Assembly: GCF_029277985.1 (NCBI RefSeq)
Contig: NZ_CP119546.1
Coordinates: 3,782,001 to 3,846,000, forward strand
Length of the DNA stretch: 64,000 bases
DNA from: Providencia stuartii
GTDB lineage: Bacteria; Pseudomonadota; Gammaproteobacteria; Enterobacterales; Enterobacteriaceae
Direction of reading: 5' to 3'
The notes under the pieces are model-generated. The model made no database searches. It was not told where the DNA came from and was given only the letters and a program-made list of their open reading frames with translations. Positions 9,740 to 18,474 of this stretch are shown piece by piece (position 1 is the first letter of the stretch; each line of letters begins with the position of its first letter). The position numbers and the translations under genes are program-made.

Positions 9740-10019
9740 TTGCTGTGCCTATCTTGTTTATTAGAATTTAACTATCTTAGTCAAAAAAGATTATGCTCCC
9801 AATAAGAATTAGGCTTTAATATTAGAATTCAGATAATTACAGGCTAACATCCGTAACACGCCAAAAAATCACAATCAATGATATTTTTCGACATAACCGG
9901 CAAGGGTGGCTAGCAAAGAAAGTTTTTACTGTTAAACTTGAACAAACCGTCGATTTGGTGCGGTAAAACGGAAAATGAGCGGACTCTCCCAAAACTCTAT
10001 GATCGATTAAATAATCACG

Positions 10020-10736
10020 ATGACTTCACAACCAGCATACAAGCAAATTCAATCTTATATTCTGCGTAGTATTGATTTAGGTATTTTTAAGCCTGAAACA
10101 CAGATACCCACAGAACTAGAACTGTGCGCACAATTTAATGTGAGCCGCATGACAGTGAATAAGGCCATTTCGGAACTGAGCCAAAAAGGCATACTGAATC
10201 GCATTGCTGGTAAGGGAACCTTTGTCGCCTCGCAGAAACACGAGCTGCCTGTCACAAAAGCATTTGATATTTTCGATGAAATTTCATTAAGCGGTAATAA
10301 ATATAGTGGTCATCAATTGCAACTCAAAGTCATTGCCGCTTCGGCTGAAATTGCTTTACAGCTCGGCGTGATGGAAGGCAGTGATATAAGCTATTGTAAG
10401 GTATTACATTTTGAAAATGATATTCCACTGATGCTTGAAGAACGCTATGTAAATCATGCCCTCGCACCTGATTTTGTGAAACAACACTTTGGTGATACTG
10501 AAACGCCGAGCGGCTACTTACAACGAAATTTTCCTGTCAGTGAGATGGAACATACCATTGAGGCCGCATTAGCGACTAAAGCGATTGCACAATCTTTATC
10601 AATTAAAGAAGGCTCACCGTGCTTACAGCTTAGCCGCCGTACGTGGACGGGTTCCACATTAATCAGCTATGTCCATATGATAACTGCCGGCTCGCGTTAT
10701 AAATTAAAGCTGCATTCACGTATTGATACACCTTAA
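10020..10736 (+). CDS. hutC: GntR/HutC-family transcriptional regulator
   Basis: 238 residues: an N-terminal winged helix (PTELELCAQFNVSRMTVNKAISELSQKGILNRIAGKGTFVA, about 29-70) and a C-terminal UTRA effector domain ending RTWTGSTLISYVHMITAGSRYKL. That ending matches HutC, the histidine-utilisation repressor that releases DNA on binding urocanate. It is convergent with the minus-strand cluster ending at 10846, which begins with urocanate hydratase, so it is the likely local regulator. TGTATATACA-like sequences upstream of hutU (20332-20461) fit a HutC operator. The assignment rests on sequence feel plus context; another UTRA-family ligand is possible. Confidence 0.75.
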   Translation: MTSQPAYKQIQSYILRSIDLGIFKPETQIPTELELCAQFNVSRMTVNKAISELSQKGILNRIAGKGTFVASQKHELPVTKAFDIFDEISLSGNKYSGHQLQLKVIAASAEIALQLGVMEGSDISYCKVLHFENDIPLMLEERYVNHALAPDFVKQHFGDTETPSGYLQRNFPVSEMEHTIEAALATKAIAQSLSIKEGSPCLQLSRRTWTGSTLISYVHMITAGSRYKLKLHSRIDTP

Positions 10737-10744
10737 TTTGATCA

Positions 10745-10774
10745 AAAAAAATGGGGCAAATCTATATGCCCCAA
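10745..10774 (-). terminator. Terminator of the ETF/ETF-QO transcript
   Basis: TGGGGCA (10753-10759) pairs with TGCCCCA (10768-10774). Read on the minus strand the stem is followed by eight T. It lies about 70 bases after the ETF-QO stop and just after the end of the convergent hutC gene. Confidence 0.75.
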
Positions 10775-10845
10775 AGCGACTGATAAAACAAGCACAACTA
10801 ACACCTGTTACTTATTGAACAGGAATACATCACAACAAATTTAAA

Positions 10846-12528
10846 TTACATACCTTGGTAAATTGGCCCTTCTCCCCCTTGTGGAGCTGTCCAACAAATA
10901 TTTTGTGTTGGGTCTTTAATGTCGCAAGCCTTACAATGTAGGCAGTTCTGCGCATTAATCTGCAACTTAGGCTGGTCTTCAATACTCACAATTTCATACA
11001 CTCCAGCGGGACAATAACGCGTCTCAGGAGCTGCATATTTAGGTAAATTCATCTTTGTCGGTACATGATTATCTTTTAATTTCAGATGACAAGGCTGGTC
11101 TTCCTCATGATTTGTATTCGACAAAAAGACCGACGATGGCTTATCAAAGGTCAGCACACCATCCGGCTTTGGATAATCTATTGGCTGAAAATTATGAGCT
11201 TCCTGTAAACATTCATGGTCGGCCTGTTTTAATTTAAGAGTCCAAGGGGTTCGCCCCTTTAGTAAAAGCTGTTCAGCACCAAATAATAAGGAGCCTAAAT
11301 ACAAGCCTTTTTTCATATAAGGTTTGAAATTACGTGTTTGATGTAATTCTCGATACAGCCAGCTACGCTCGAATTTTTGACGATACTCTGTTTTAAACCT
11401 TGCATAATCAATCACATCATCATTCATTGATTCAAACAATGCTTCCGCAGCAAGCGCACCGCTTTTCACTGCACAATGGCTTCCCTTGATCCGTGCTGCA
11501 TTTAAAAAACCGGCATCATCCCCTATTAATGCTCCACCTGGAAAACTCAATTCTGGTAATGCTGCCAATCCTCCAGCCACTAACGTGCGCGCACCGTAGC
11601 TAATGCGTTTACCACCTTTTAAAAAAGCACTGAGTGATGGATGCGTTTTGAGTCGTTGAAATTCATCAAAAGGTGATAAATAAGGATTTTCATAATTAAG
11701 GCCTACAACTAAGCCAATAGCAACGAGGTTTTCACCATAATGGTAAGCAAAGCCACCACCGTACGTACTGTTATCTAAAGGCCAACCAATTGAGTGAACA
11801 ACCAAGCCTGCTTGATGTTGTGGTTTAGGAATTTGCCAAATTTCTTTTAATCCTAACCCATAAGTTTGCTTTCCACGTCCACTGTCTAAATCAAAACGTT
11901 CTATAAGTTGCTTACCTAATTGGCCTCGACAACCTTCGGCAAAAAAGGTCATTTTAGCCAATAAGTTCATACCGGGCTGATACAGTGAAGTGGGGTTGCC
12001 TGATTTATCAAGCCCCATATCCCCGGTTGTTATACCAATAACGGTGCCTTCATCATCGTAGAGTATTTCCGTTGCCGCAAAGCCTGCAAATACGTCGACG
12101 CCAAGCTGCTCTGCTTGTGAGGCTAATGCCGCACACACTTGCCCAAGGCTACCAATTAAATTCCCACTATTTTTTAAGCTAGCGGGCAATAAAGCCAGTG
12201 GTAACCGGCTCGCTTTCTGTTCTTTTAATAACAAAAAGCGGTCTTCTGTTACGGTTGTCAGCTCACTTGGCAGCATCTGCTGCCAATTCGGTAATAATTC
12301 ATTCAAAGCTCGTGGATCAATAACCGCACCTGATAAGATATGAGCCCCTATTTCAGCACCTTTATCAATTAAACAAACAGATAACTCTTTGTTTTTCTCT
12401 GCCGCAAGTTGCTTTAGACGAATTGCAGCGGATAATCCTGCTGGCCCACCACCGACAATCAGGACATCAAACTCCATCGATTCCCGCTCGGGAGCCTCAC
12501 TTACATTGACACTATTGTCGATAGCCAT
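10846..12528 (-). CDS. Electron transfer flavoprotein:ubiquinone oxidoreductase
   Basis: About 560 residues, the length of classical bacterial/mitochondrial ETF-QO and longer than FixC (about 428). It has an N-terminal FAD fold (FDVLIVGGGPAGLSAAIRLK), the conserved IDKGAEIGAHILSGAVIDPRAL, and SYGARTLVAGGLAALPELSFPGGALIGDDAGFLN. A C-terminal [4Fe-4S] ferredoxin-like domain reads RYCPAGVYE then CLHCKACDIKDPTQNICW. It takes electrons from reduced ETF to the quinone pool at the inner membrane. The start is set at the ATG at 12528, preceded by AGGGGGG, 10 bases after etfA; an in-frame ATG at 12606 lies inside etfA and is unlikely. Enterobacteria usually have only the Fix-type system, so this enzyme points to a dedicated oxidative pathway. 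Confidence 0.9.
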   Translation of the reverse strand: MAIDNSVNVSEAPERESMEFDVLIVGGGPAGLSAAIRLKQLAAEKNKELSVCLIDKGAEIGAHILSGAVIDPRALNELLPNWQQMLPSELTTVTEDRFLLLKEQKASRLPLALLPASLKNSGNLIGSLGQVCAALASQAEQLGVDVFAGFAATEILYDDEGTVIGITTGDMGLDKSGNPTSLYQPGMNLLAKMTFFAEGCRGQLGKQLIERFDLDSGRGKQTYGLGLKEIWQIPKPQHQAGLVVHSIGWPLDNSTYGGGFAYHYGENLVAIGLVVGLNYENPYLSPFDEFQRLKTHPSLSAFLKGGKRISYGARTLVAGGLAALPELSFPGGALIGDDAGFLNAARIKGSHCAVKSGALAAEALFESMNDDVIDYARFKTEYRQKFERSWLYRELHQTRNFKPYMKKGLYLGSLLFGAEQLLLKGRTPWTLKLKQADHECLQEAHNFQPIDYPKPDGVLTFDKPSSVFLSNTNHEEDQPCHLKLKDNHVPTKMNLPKYAAPETRYCPAGVYEIVSIEDQPKLQINAQNCLHCKACDIKDPTQNICWTAPQGGEGPIYQGM

Positions 12529-12538
12529 GATCCCCCCT

Positions 12539-13489
12539 TTAAGCCAACGCTTTATCAAATTCAGGTAAGATCTCGAATAGATCACCCACAATGCCATAAT
12601 CAGCAACTTGGAAAATCGGTGCTTCTGGATCGCGATTTATCGCCACGATCACTTTGCTCTCTTTCATACCTGCTATGTGCTGGATCGCACCTGATATTCC
12701 TACCGCAATATAGAGATCGGGCGCAACGATCTTACCTGTTTGCCCAACTTGATAATCATTCGGTACATAACCTGCATCAACGGCAGCTCTCGATGCACCA
12801 ACCGCGGCCCCAAGCTTATCAGCGATAGTTTCAAGCAGCGCAAAGTTTTCACTCGAATTTAAGCCTCTACCGCCTGATATCACGACCTTAGCTGAGCTCA
12901 ATTCAGCGCGGCTCATTTGCGTTAATGATTGGCTTTTTAATTGAGATAACGGACTAAAATGATTAACAGTGCATTCTTCAATGGCAGCTGGACTTTGCGT
13001 TTCAGTCGTACCAGAAAAAGCGGAACTACGGATTGTTAATACAACTTGCTGACCATTATTTTGTACCGTTGCTAATGCGTTACCTGCATAAATAGGACGC
13101 ACAAAAGTCTGTGCATTAATCACTTCAGTAATGTCAGAGATTTGTGCAACGCCTAACGTTGCTGCAACACGTGGAGCGATATTTTTACCGTAGGTTGTGG
13201 CAGGAAATACTAAATGGCTATAATTTTCAGCAACCGCAATCACGGCATCAGTCACAGTTTCAGCAAGCGGGTGAGCGAGCTCACTGTTATCTATGAGGAT
13301 CACGTTTTCAACACCCGCGATCGTTGCCGCTTGCTCTGCCACCTGCTTACATTGATGTCCTGCAACAAGCAGATGCAGCTGTCCTTGCCCTGATAACATC
13401 TGTTTTGCGGCAGTCACACTATGGTACGTTGAAGATTTAATTGTTTGGTTATCGTGTTCAACCATAACTAATATGGATAATTGGCTCAT
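12539..13489 (-). CDS. etfA: Electron transfer flavoprotein alpha subunit
   Basis: 316 residues. The N-terminal domain (SILVMVEHDNQTIKSSTYHSVTAAKQM) is followed by the C-terminal FAD-binding domain: GRGLNSSENFALLETIADKLG, VGASRAAVDAGYVPNDYQVGQTGK and PDLYIAVGISGAIQHIAGM, the standard ETF-alpha signature. With EtfB it forms the soluble FAD carrier that is reduced by acyl-CoA dehydrogenases and oxidised by ETF-QO. It sits 14 bases after etfB and 10 before the ETF-QO gene in one transcript. The sequence style is of the classical beta-oxidation ETF group rather than FixB. Confidence 0.93.
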   Translation of the reverse strand: MSQLSILVMVEHDNQTIKSSTYHSVTAAKQMLSGQGQLHLLVAGHQCKQVAEQAATIAGVENVILIDNSELAHPLAETVTDAVIAVAENYSHLVFPATTYGKNIAPRVAATLGVAQISDITEVINAQTFVRPIYAGNALATVQNNGQQVVLTIRSSAFSGTTETQSPAAIEECTVNHFSPLSQLKSQSLTQMSRAELSSAKVVISGGRGLNSSENFALLETIADKLGAAVGASRAAVDAGYVPNDYQVGQTGKIVAPDLYIAVGISGAIQHIAGMKESKVIVAINRDPEAPIFQVADYGIVGDLFEILPEFDKALA

Positions 13490-13503
13490 GATGATTCCCC
13501 CGA

Positions 13504-14259
13504 TTAAATGACTTCTTTTGCTTGTAATTCACTGACTAATGCATTGACATCATTAAACAATGTGCACTGGCCTGATCGCTTTTTCGGTTCAGTCACGGTC
13601 AATATTTTTACCTGCCCTAATGGGGTAAAATTCATTTCAGAGATGTCTTGTATTTCAAGCGGCTTTTTCTTCGCTTTCATAATATTAGGCAGTGTTGCAT
13701 AGCGAGGTTCATTCAAACGTAAATCGGTTGTTACGACCGCAGGTAGCGGTAAAGACAGCGTCTCTAAACCACCATCAATTTCACGTGTGACCTGTAATGA
13801 TGAGCCTTCAACTTCAATGGAAGACGCAAAGGTTGCTTGCGCGCATTTAAGTAATGCCGCTAGCATTTGCCCTGTTTGATTACAATCATTATCAATCGCC
13901 TGTTTACCGAGCAGAATTAAATCAGGCTGTTCAGCGATGACCACTTGCTGCAATAAACGAGCAATATCGAGAGGTTCTAGCACTAAATCATGAGGTCTTT
14001 GCATTAAAATTGCGCGATCAGCTCCGATTGCCATCGCACTACGCAACGTTTCTTGGGCGCTGTTATCCCCTATTGATACCACAACAATTTCATTCACTTT
14101 ACCAGCTTCTTTCAGGCGGACAGCTTCTTCAACTGCAATTTCATCGAAAGGATTAATCGCCATTTTGACATTCGCTAATTCCACACCGGAGCCATCCGCT
14201 TTCACACGAACTTTAACGTTGTGATCAATAACTCTTTTAACAGCCACTACAATTTTCAT
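13504..14259 (-). CDS. etfB: Electron transfer flavoprotein beta subunit
   Basis: 251 residues, classical ETF-beta. It opens MKIVVAVKRVIDHNVKVRVK, then NPFDEIAVEEAVRLKE, the AMP/FAD-contact region LGKQAIDNDCNQTGQMLAALL and VTREIDGGLETLSLPLPAVVTTDLRLNEPRYATLPNIMKAKKKPLE. The last stretch includes the recognition-loop region that docks on acyl-CoA dehydrogenases. E. coli FixA looks quite different (from memory, MKIITCYKCVPDEQDI), so this is an oxidative ETF. It heads the etfB-etfA-ETF-QO set, 135 bases after the NCS1 permease gene. Confidence 0.93.
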   Translation of the reverse strand: MKIVVAVKRVIDHNVKVRVKADGSGVELANVKMAINPFDEIAVEEAVRLKEAGKVNEIVVVSIGDNSAQETLRSAMAIGADRAILMQRPHDLVLEPLDIARLLQQVVIAEQPDLILLGKQAIDNDCNQTGQMLAALLKCAQATFASSIEVEGSSLQVTREIDGGLETLSLPLPAVVTTDLRLNEPRYATLPNIMKAKKKPLEIQDISEMNFTPLGQVKILTVTEPKKRSGQCTLFNDVNALVSELQAKEVI

Positions 14260-14394
14260 AAAGACTCCTAATTACTCTCTGCCAGAAGATGTTTTTCAGG
14301 CTGAGCGGATCCTTAGCAGTGATTATTTCACTGCTAATATTCCCGCTTATTTTTGTTTTAACGTTATTTGTTACTTATATTTATTTGCTATGGG

Positions 14395-15837
14395 TTATGC
14401 ATTTGATGATGGCAGTATCAATCTGTCCGCTACTGACATTGGCCATATTTTAATTGCTGCATAGTAAATAATACTGGTAGCCACTAAGCCAACAATCCAT
14501 GAGATATCAACGCCCCCCAGTTGCTCAACCAAAGGCCCTGTATAGAAACCGGTTGCAATAAAAGGCAGTTGAATGAGGACGCCAATCACATAGGTAATAA
14601 TGCCCACTTTATTCCAACGCCCATAACGACCATTAGGATTTGATAATTCAGGGACGTCATAACGTCCTTTCGTTACCCAGTAGTAATCCACAAGATTGAT
14701 TGCACTCCATGGTGTAAAGAATGCGAGTAAAAACAGTAAGAAGGCTGAAAATAGTTTTAAGAACGAGTGTTGTCCAGCAAGACCGAGAACCGTCGAAAAA
14801 CTCACCATCAAGATGATGAAAAACAACCTTTGACCACGAGAAATTTGCTGCTTACCACGGAAGCCACAGAAAATAGCCGCCATTGACATAAAACTGCCAT
14901 ATGCATTAAGTGCAGTGATCGTCACCTTACCAAAGAAAATACTGATATAGAGTAATGCTGCGATCAGTCCAGTACTACCAAGACCAACAATATAGGCAAC
15001 TTCATGACCCGCAAATGCATTACCTGCTAGGGCCGCCGCAAAGACCCCTAAGATCATTGATGCTTGAGTTCCAATAACCGTTCCCGAACCTACCGCTAAA
15101 AATGCTTTAATGGTTGGTGTTTTTGTCGGTAGATAACGTGAGTAGTCCGCAACATAAGGACCAAATGCAATTTGCCATGATGCCGACAAAGACATCGCGA
15201 GTAAGAAGTTAGTCCAACTGAAATGGCGATTTTCCAATAAAACCGACACATCATTCATATAGAATAAGCGGAAGAATAGGTAGAAGAAGGCGATCACACC
15301 AATCACACTCGCCGCTTTACCTAACATGTGAATGATTCGATAACCACAGATCGTGATTGCGATGATCACGGCACCAAAGATCAAAATTCCTACCCAATCA
15401 CTGACATTCAGTAATTGCCCAACAGCTTGCCCTGCCAATACGGTACCACTAGCAGAGAAACCGACGTACATCATGCACACTAACAGTATTGGGATCACCG
15501 CACCATATACACCAAACTGAACACGACTTGAGATCATTTGTGGCAGTCCGAGTTTTGGCCCTTGCACGGCATGCAATGCCATAACAGCTCCCCCCAACAA
15601 TTGGCCAATAAATAAACCAATTAATGACCAAAATACATCACCTCCTAACACGACAGCCAATGCCCCTGTCACGATAGCCGTAATTTGTAAGTTGGCACCG
15701 AACCAAAGGGTAAATTGGCTCGATAATGTCCCGTGGCGTTCCGACTCAGGAATATAGTCTATTGATCGTGCTTCGATTAAAGGAACATTATCCTGCCGAT
15801 GTTTTTTGTCTGCGGTTATGTCGTTTGAAACTGTCAT
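14395..15837 (-). CDS. NCS1-family permease (cytosine/purine/hydantoin type)
   Basis: 480 residues with about 12 hydrophobic segments. NCS1 signatures are the N-terminal IPESERHGTLSSQFTLWFGANLQ and the helix-6 region SWQIAFGPYVADYSRYLP. It closes with NLVDYYWVTKGRYDVPEL. NCS1 carriers move small nitrogen heterocycles with Na+ or H+. As I recall, the Pseudomonas urocanate permease of the hut locus belongs to this kind of family. Its place between the hutU-CoA-transferase-dehydrogenase genes and the ETF genes therefore suggests that it imports an imidazole acid such as urocanate or imidazolepropionate (inference). Cytosine, allantoin or another heterocycle remains possible. Confidence 0.82.
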   Translation of the reverse strand: MTVSNDITADKKHRQDNVPLIEARSIDYIPESERHGTLSSQFTLWFGANLQITAIVTGALAVVLGGDVFWSLIGLFIGQLLGGAVMALHAVQGPKLGLPQMISSRVQFGVYGAVIPILLVCMMYVGFSASGTVLAGQAVGQLLNVSDWVGILIFGAVIIAITICGYRIIHMLGKAASVIGVIAFFYLFFRLFYMNDVSVLLENRHFSWTNFLLAMSLSASWQIAFGPYVADYSRYLPTKTPTIKAFLAVGSGTVIGTQASMILGVFAAALAGNAFAGHEVAYIVGLGSTGLIAALLYISIFFGKVTITALNAYGSFMSMAAIFCGFRGKQQISRGQRLFFIILMVSFSTVLGLAGQHSFLKLFSAFLLFLLAFFTPWSAINLVDYYWVTKGRYDVPELSNPNGRYGRWNKVGIITYVIGVLIQLPFIATGFYTGPLVEQLGGVDISWIVGLVATSIIYYAAIKIWPMSVADRLILPSSNA

Positions 15838-16102
15838 GGTAACTCCTCTTTAAGCAAGGCTGGCTTAAAGAATGAACCAATTTGTCATAATGGTTGTTGT
15901 AGGGTACAGCCATTAGACTCTAAGTCGGACGTTATTATGTTTTTATAAACAGCCCGCCATTAAAAATTGAAATACATTCTTAAACCTGGTTGTTGTTGTG
16001 TTTTTAATTCCATGATCCTGTTATCAGGTCGTTCATCCTATTGCAGTTTTTACTCATTACTGGTGGATCCTGTCCATCCACCAGCGTATTCATCTTTCAC
16101 GA
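15838..16102 (-). promoter_or_regulatory. Gap between the dehydrogenase and permease genes
   Basis: 265 bases. CTGGTGGAT (16060-16068) and ATCCACCAG (16076-16084) make a 9-bp stem just after the dehydrogenase stop. It has no T-run, so it may attenuate or protect the mRNA rather than stop it. TGTAGGGTACA at 15898-15908 resembles a HutC half-site pair with a 3-base instead of 2-base spacer. The permease-etf genes may thus have their own regulated promoter; this is tentative. Confidence 0.35.
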
Positions 16103-17242
16103 TTAAACCGAATCTAAAACCGCTCGCGAAATAATGATCTTTTGAATTTCTGAAGTGCCTTCAAAAATTCGTAAAATGCGTGCATCACGTACATAACGTT
16201 CTAAAGGTAAATCACGAATATAACCGTAGCCACCATGCAGCTGTAATGCCGCATCGGTCACAAAGCCAGCGCACTCCGCGGCAAATAATTTTGCTGTTGC
16301 GGATTGCAAACTAAAACGCTCTCCTGAGTCACGGCACTCTGCCGCATGCCAAGTCAGCATACGCGCTGCTTCTAACTGTGTGTGCATATCTGCAAGACGC
16401 CACTGGGTGCCTTGATAAGCCGCTAATGGCTTTTTACCGATTTGACGTTCTTTAACCCAATTTAAAGCACATTCCATCGCTGCACGAGCGATCCCTAATG
16501 ACGTGGCTGCCACTTCAACACGCCCTTTATCTAAGACTTCCATGGCAGTATGGAAGCCTTTATTTTCTTCGCCTAATAGGGCCGACTCAGGCAACCAGCA
16601 GTTCAATGCAAGCTCATAGATTGTACTTCCACGTAGCCCCATGGTTTTTTCTGGGGAAGAAAACTCAACACCCTCAGTACCTTTAGGGATCATAAATGCA
16701 CTGATACCACGGGCACCGGCTTCTGGGTTTGTTTTGGCATATAAGACAATAAAATCAGCTTCTTTAGCATTGGTAATATAATGTTTATTTCCGCGAATTC
16801 GCCAGCCTCCATTTTCTCGGGTAGCGACAGTGCGCATATCTGCTGGATTTGATCCTGCTGCGGGTTCTGTCAGACCAAAAGCGCCTAACATCTCACCACT
16901 TGCCGCTTTAGGTAACCAATACTGCTTTTGCTCCTCGGTACCCCCTATTAGGATCGAATCTGTTGCAAGGAAATGAGCCGTTAACGCGGATGAAGTTGAT
17001 GCGCAAGCGGCCGCTACGGCTTCGACGATCATACTCATCGCAATACTACCAATGCCGAACCCGCCATATTGCTCAGGTAAATTGATCCCCCAACATCCCA
17101 TCTCCCCTAGAGCAGCCAAACTTTCCGCACAAAAAGTTTCTGTCTCATCATAACGTTGTGCATTCACTTGCAGAATGTCACGACAAACCTTTTCAACAGC
17201 ATCGACAATTGCTTGTTCTGTCTCATCTATTTGAAAGCTCAT
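16103..17242 (-). CDS. Acyl-CoA dehydrogenase
   Basis: 379 residues, the normal length for a short/medium-chain FAD-dependent acyl-CoA dehydrogenase. Family signature 1 is GAFGLTEPAAGSNPADMRT, signature 2 is QLHGGYGYIRDLPLERYVRDAR, and the catalytic base is E361 in RIFEGTSEIQ. It makes an alpha,beta-double bond in an acyl-CoA and hands the electrons to ETF. It overlaps the CoA-transferase gene by 4 bases (ATGA), so the two are translated together, and etfBA and ETF-QO follow in the cluster. With urocanate hydratase in the same operon, imidazolepropionyl-CoA, which would give urocanyl-CoA, is a chemically sensible substrate (inference). Butyryl-, glutaryl- or carnitine-type acyl-CoAs are alternatives. 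Confidence 0.9.
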   Translation of the reverse strand: MSFQIDETEQAIVDAVEKVCRDILQVNAQRYDETETFCAESLAALGEMGCWGINLPEQYGGFGIGSIAMSMIVEAVAAACASTSSALTAHFLATDSILIGGTEEQKQYWLPKAASGEMLGAFGLTEPAAGSNPADMRTVATRENGGWRIRGNKHYITNAKEADFIVLYAKTNPEAGARGISAFMIPKGTEGVEFSSPEKTMGLRGSTIYELALNCWLPESALLGEENKGFHTAMEVLDKGRVEVAATSLGIARAAMECALNWVKERQIGKKPLAAYQGTQWRLADMHTQLEAARMLTWHAAECRDSGERFSLQSATAKLFAAECAGFVTDAALQLHGGYGYIRDLPLERYVRDARILRIFEGTSEIQKIIISRAVLDSV

Positions 17243-18423
17243 TGTATTGCCTCCGCATTTTTAATTGTTATATTGGCTGATTTATAAGCATGATTGGCTT
17301 CGCCCAAGCGAGGTGCTCTTTGCATGGCTCGCGGTTTGCTACCATTAAAGAAAACAGGTTGAGATACTAACGGGGTTCCACCATCATCAAGGTAAGTGAG
17401 AACTTGACGAGCCTTTGCATGTTCGCTTTGTGTCGCTTGCTGCAAATTTTGGATCGGTGAAGCAGGCACCCCTGCGTTTAGCAGTTGCTCACACACTTCT
17501 TCAACCGTTTTTTGTGATGTCCAATGTTCGATTTCTTTTCTAAGATCCGCGTGGTAAAGGGTTCGCGTTGGATCATCTTTATAGCGAAGATCATTGCGTA
17601 GTTCAGGCCGCCCCATACACTCACAGAAACGTTGGAAAAGCTTTTCACTGGCAATAGCAATAACAACTTGCCCATCTCGTGCTTGATAGGTATCAAAAGG
17701 TGTTGAAACAGGATGACGATTTCCCACTAAGCCCGGCGCTTGACCGTGTGCAAATAGATTTGATAGTCCTGTCAGCTGCATACTCAACAGCACATCGACC
17801 ATCGCAACATCAATATATTGAGCATGTTCTTGGTGAGCTTCTCGCGCAAACAAGGCGCTGCTGATCGCCCAAGCAGCAAAAATGCCAGCACAGACATCCC
17901 CTATCGACTCCCCACTACGTGTTGGGCCTGTTTCAGGAAACCCCGTTACACTCATTAATCCTGACATTGCTTGTGCAACAATGTCATAAGCAGGATAGTT
18001 GGCAAGTGGACTATCTTGCCCAAAGCCAGATATGCTAGCATAGATAAGTCTAGGGTTATGCTGTTTCAAACTGTCAAAATCAATTCCCAATCTTGCCGTA
18101 ACACCCGGTCGAAAATTTTCGACGACCACATCACTCTCTTTCACGAGTTGATATAAGATCTCTAGGTCGTTTTCGGATTTAAGATCAAGCTCAATACTGC
18201 GCTTTCCTCGATTGATCAGCCCGTAATAAACACTTTCACCCTCAATAAAGGGACCTAAATGACGACTGTCATCACCATGGTCAGGCACTTCTATTTTGAT
18301 CACTTCAGCACCTAGGTCAGCCATCATGCCTGTACAATAAGGCCCTGCAAGCACACGACTGAGATCGATCACTTTGATCCCTGATAATGGCCCTGCTCTT
18401 TTTTGTGTTGACACCATTTTCAT
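17239..18423 (-). CDS. Type III (CaiB/BaiF) CoA-transferase
   Basis: 394 residues, family III CoA-transferase. Signatures are GIKVIDLSRVLAGPYCTGMMADLGAEVIKIE (15-45), DVVVENFRPGVTARLGID (98-115), YASISGFGQ, and GESIGDVCAG with the catalytic aspartate D176. These enzymes pass CoA between two carboxylic acids without ATP. The start ATG at 18423 is preceded by AAGGA. It lies between hutU (52 bases upstream) and an acyl-CoA dehydrogenase that it overlaps by 4 bases. That layout suggests that its acid and its CoA donor are the saturated and unsaturated forms of one compound, as CaiB works between carnitine and crotonobetaine (inference). Confidence 0.88.
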   Translation of the reverse strand: MKMVSTQKRAGPLSGIKVIDLSRVLAGPYCTGMMADLGAEVIKIEVPDHGDDSRHLGPFIEGESVYYGLINRGKRSIELDLKSENDLEILYQLVKESDVVVENFRPGVTARLGIDFDSLKQHNPRLIYASISGFGQDSPLANYPAYDIVAQAMSGLMSVTGFPETGPTRSGESIGDVCAGIFAAWAISSALFAREAHQEHAQYIDVAMVDVLLSMQLTGLSNLFAHGQAPGLVGNRHPVSTPFDTYQARDGQVVIAIASEKLFQRFCECMGRPELRNDLRYKDDPTRTLYHADLRKEIEHWTSQKTVEEVCEQLLNAGVPASPIQNLQQATQSEHAKARQVLTYLDDGGTPLVSQPVFFNGSKPRAMQRAPRLGEANHAYKSANITIKNAEAIQ

Positions 18424-18474
18424 ACTGATATCCTTATAAAACGAGCCAGCCTCAAATAAGGCTGGCCAAAAGCG

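Noticed and set aside
10846-14259. fixABC-type reductive electron-transfer genes
   Set aside because: EtfB begins like oxidative ETF, and the oxidoreductase carries its own C-terminal iron-sulfur domain instead of a separate FixX.
16103-18423. Carnitine (caiA/caiB) operon
   Set aside because: There is no caiT, caiC, caiD or fix-type ETF. The adjacent genes are hutU, an NCS1 permease and an oxidative ETF.
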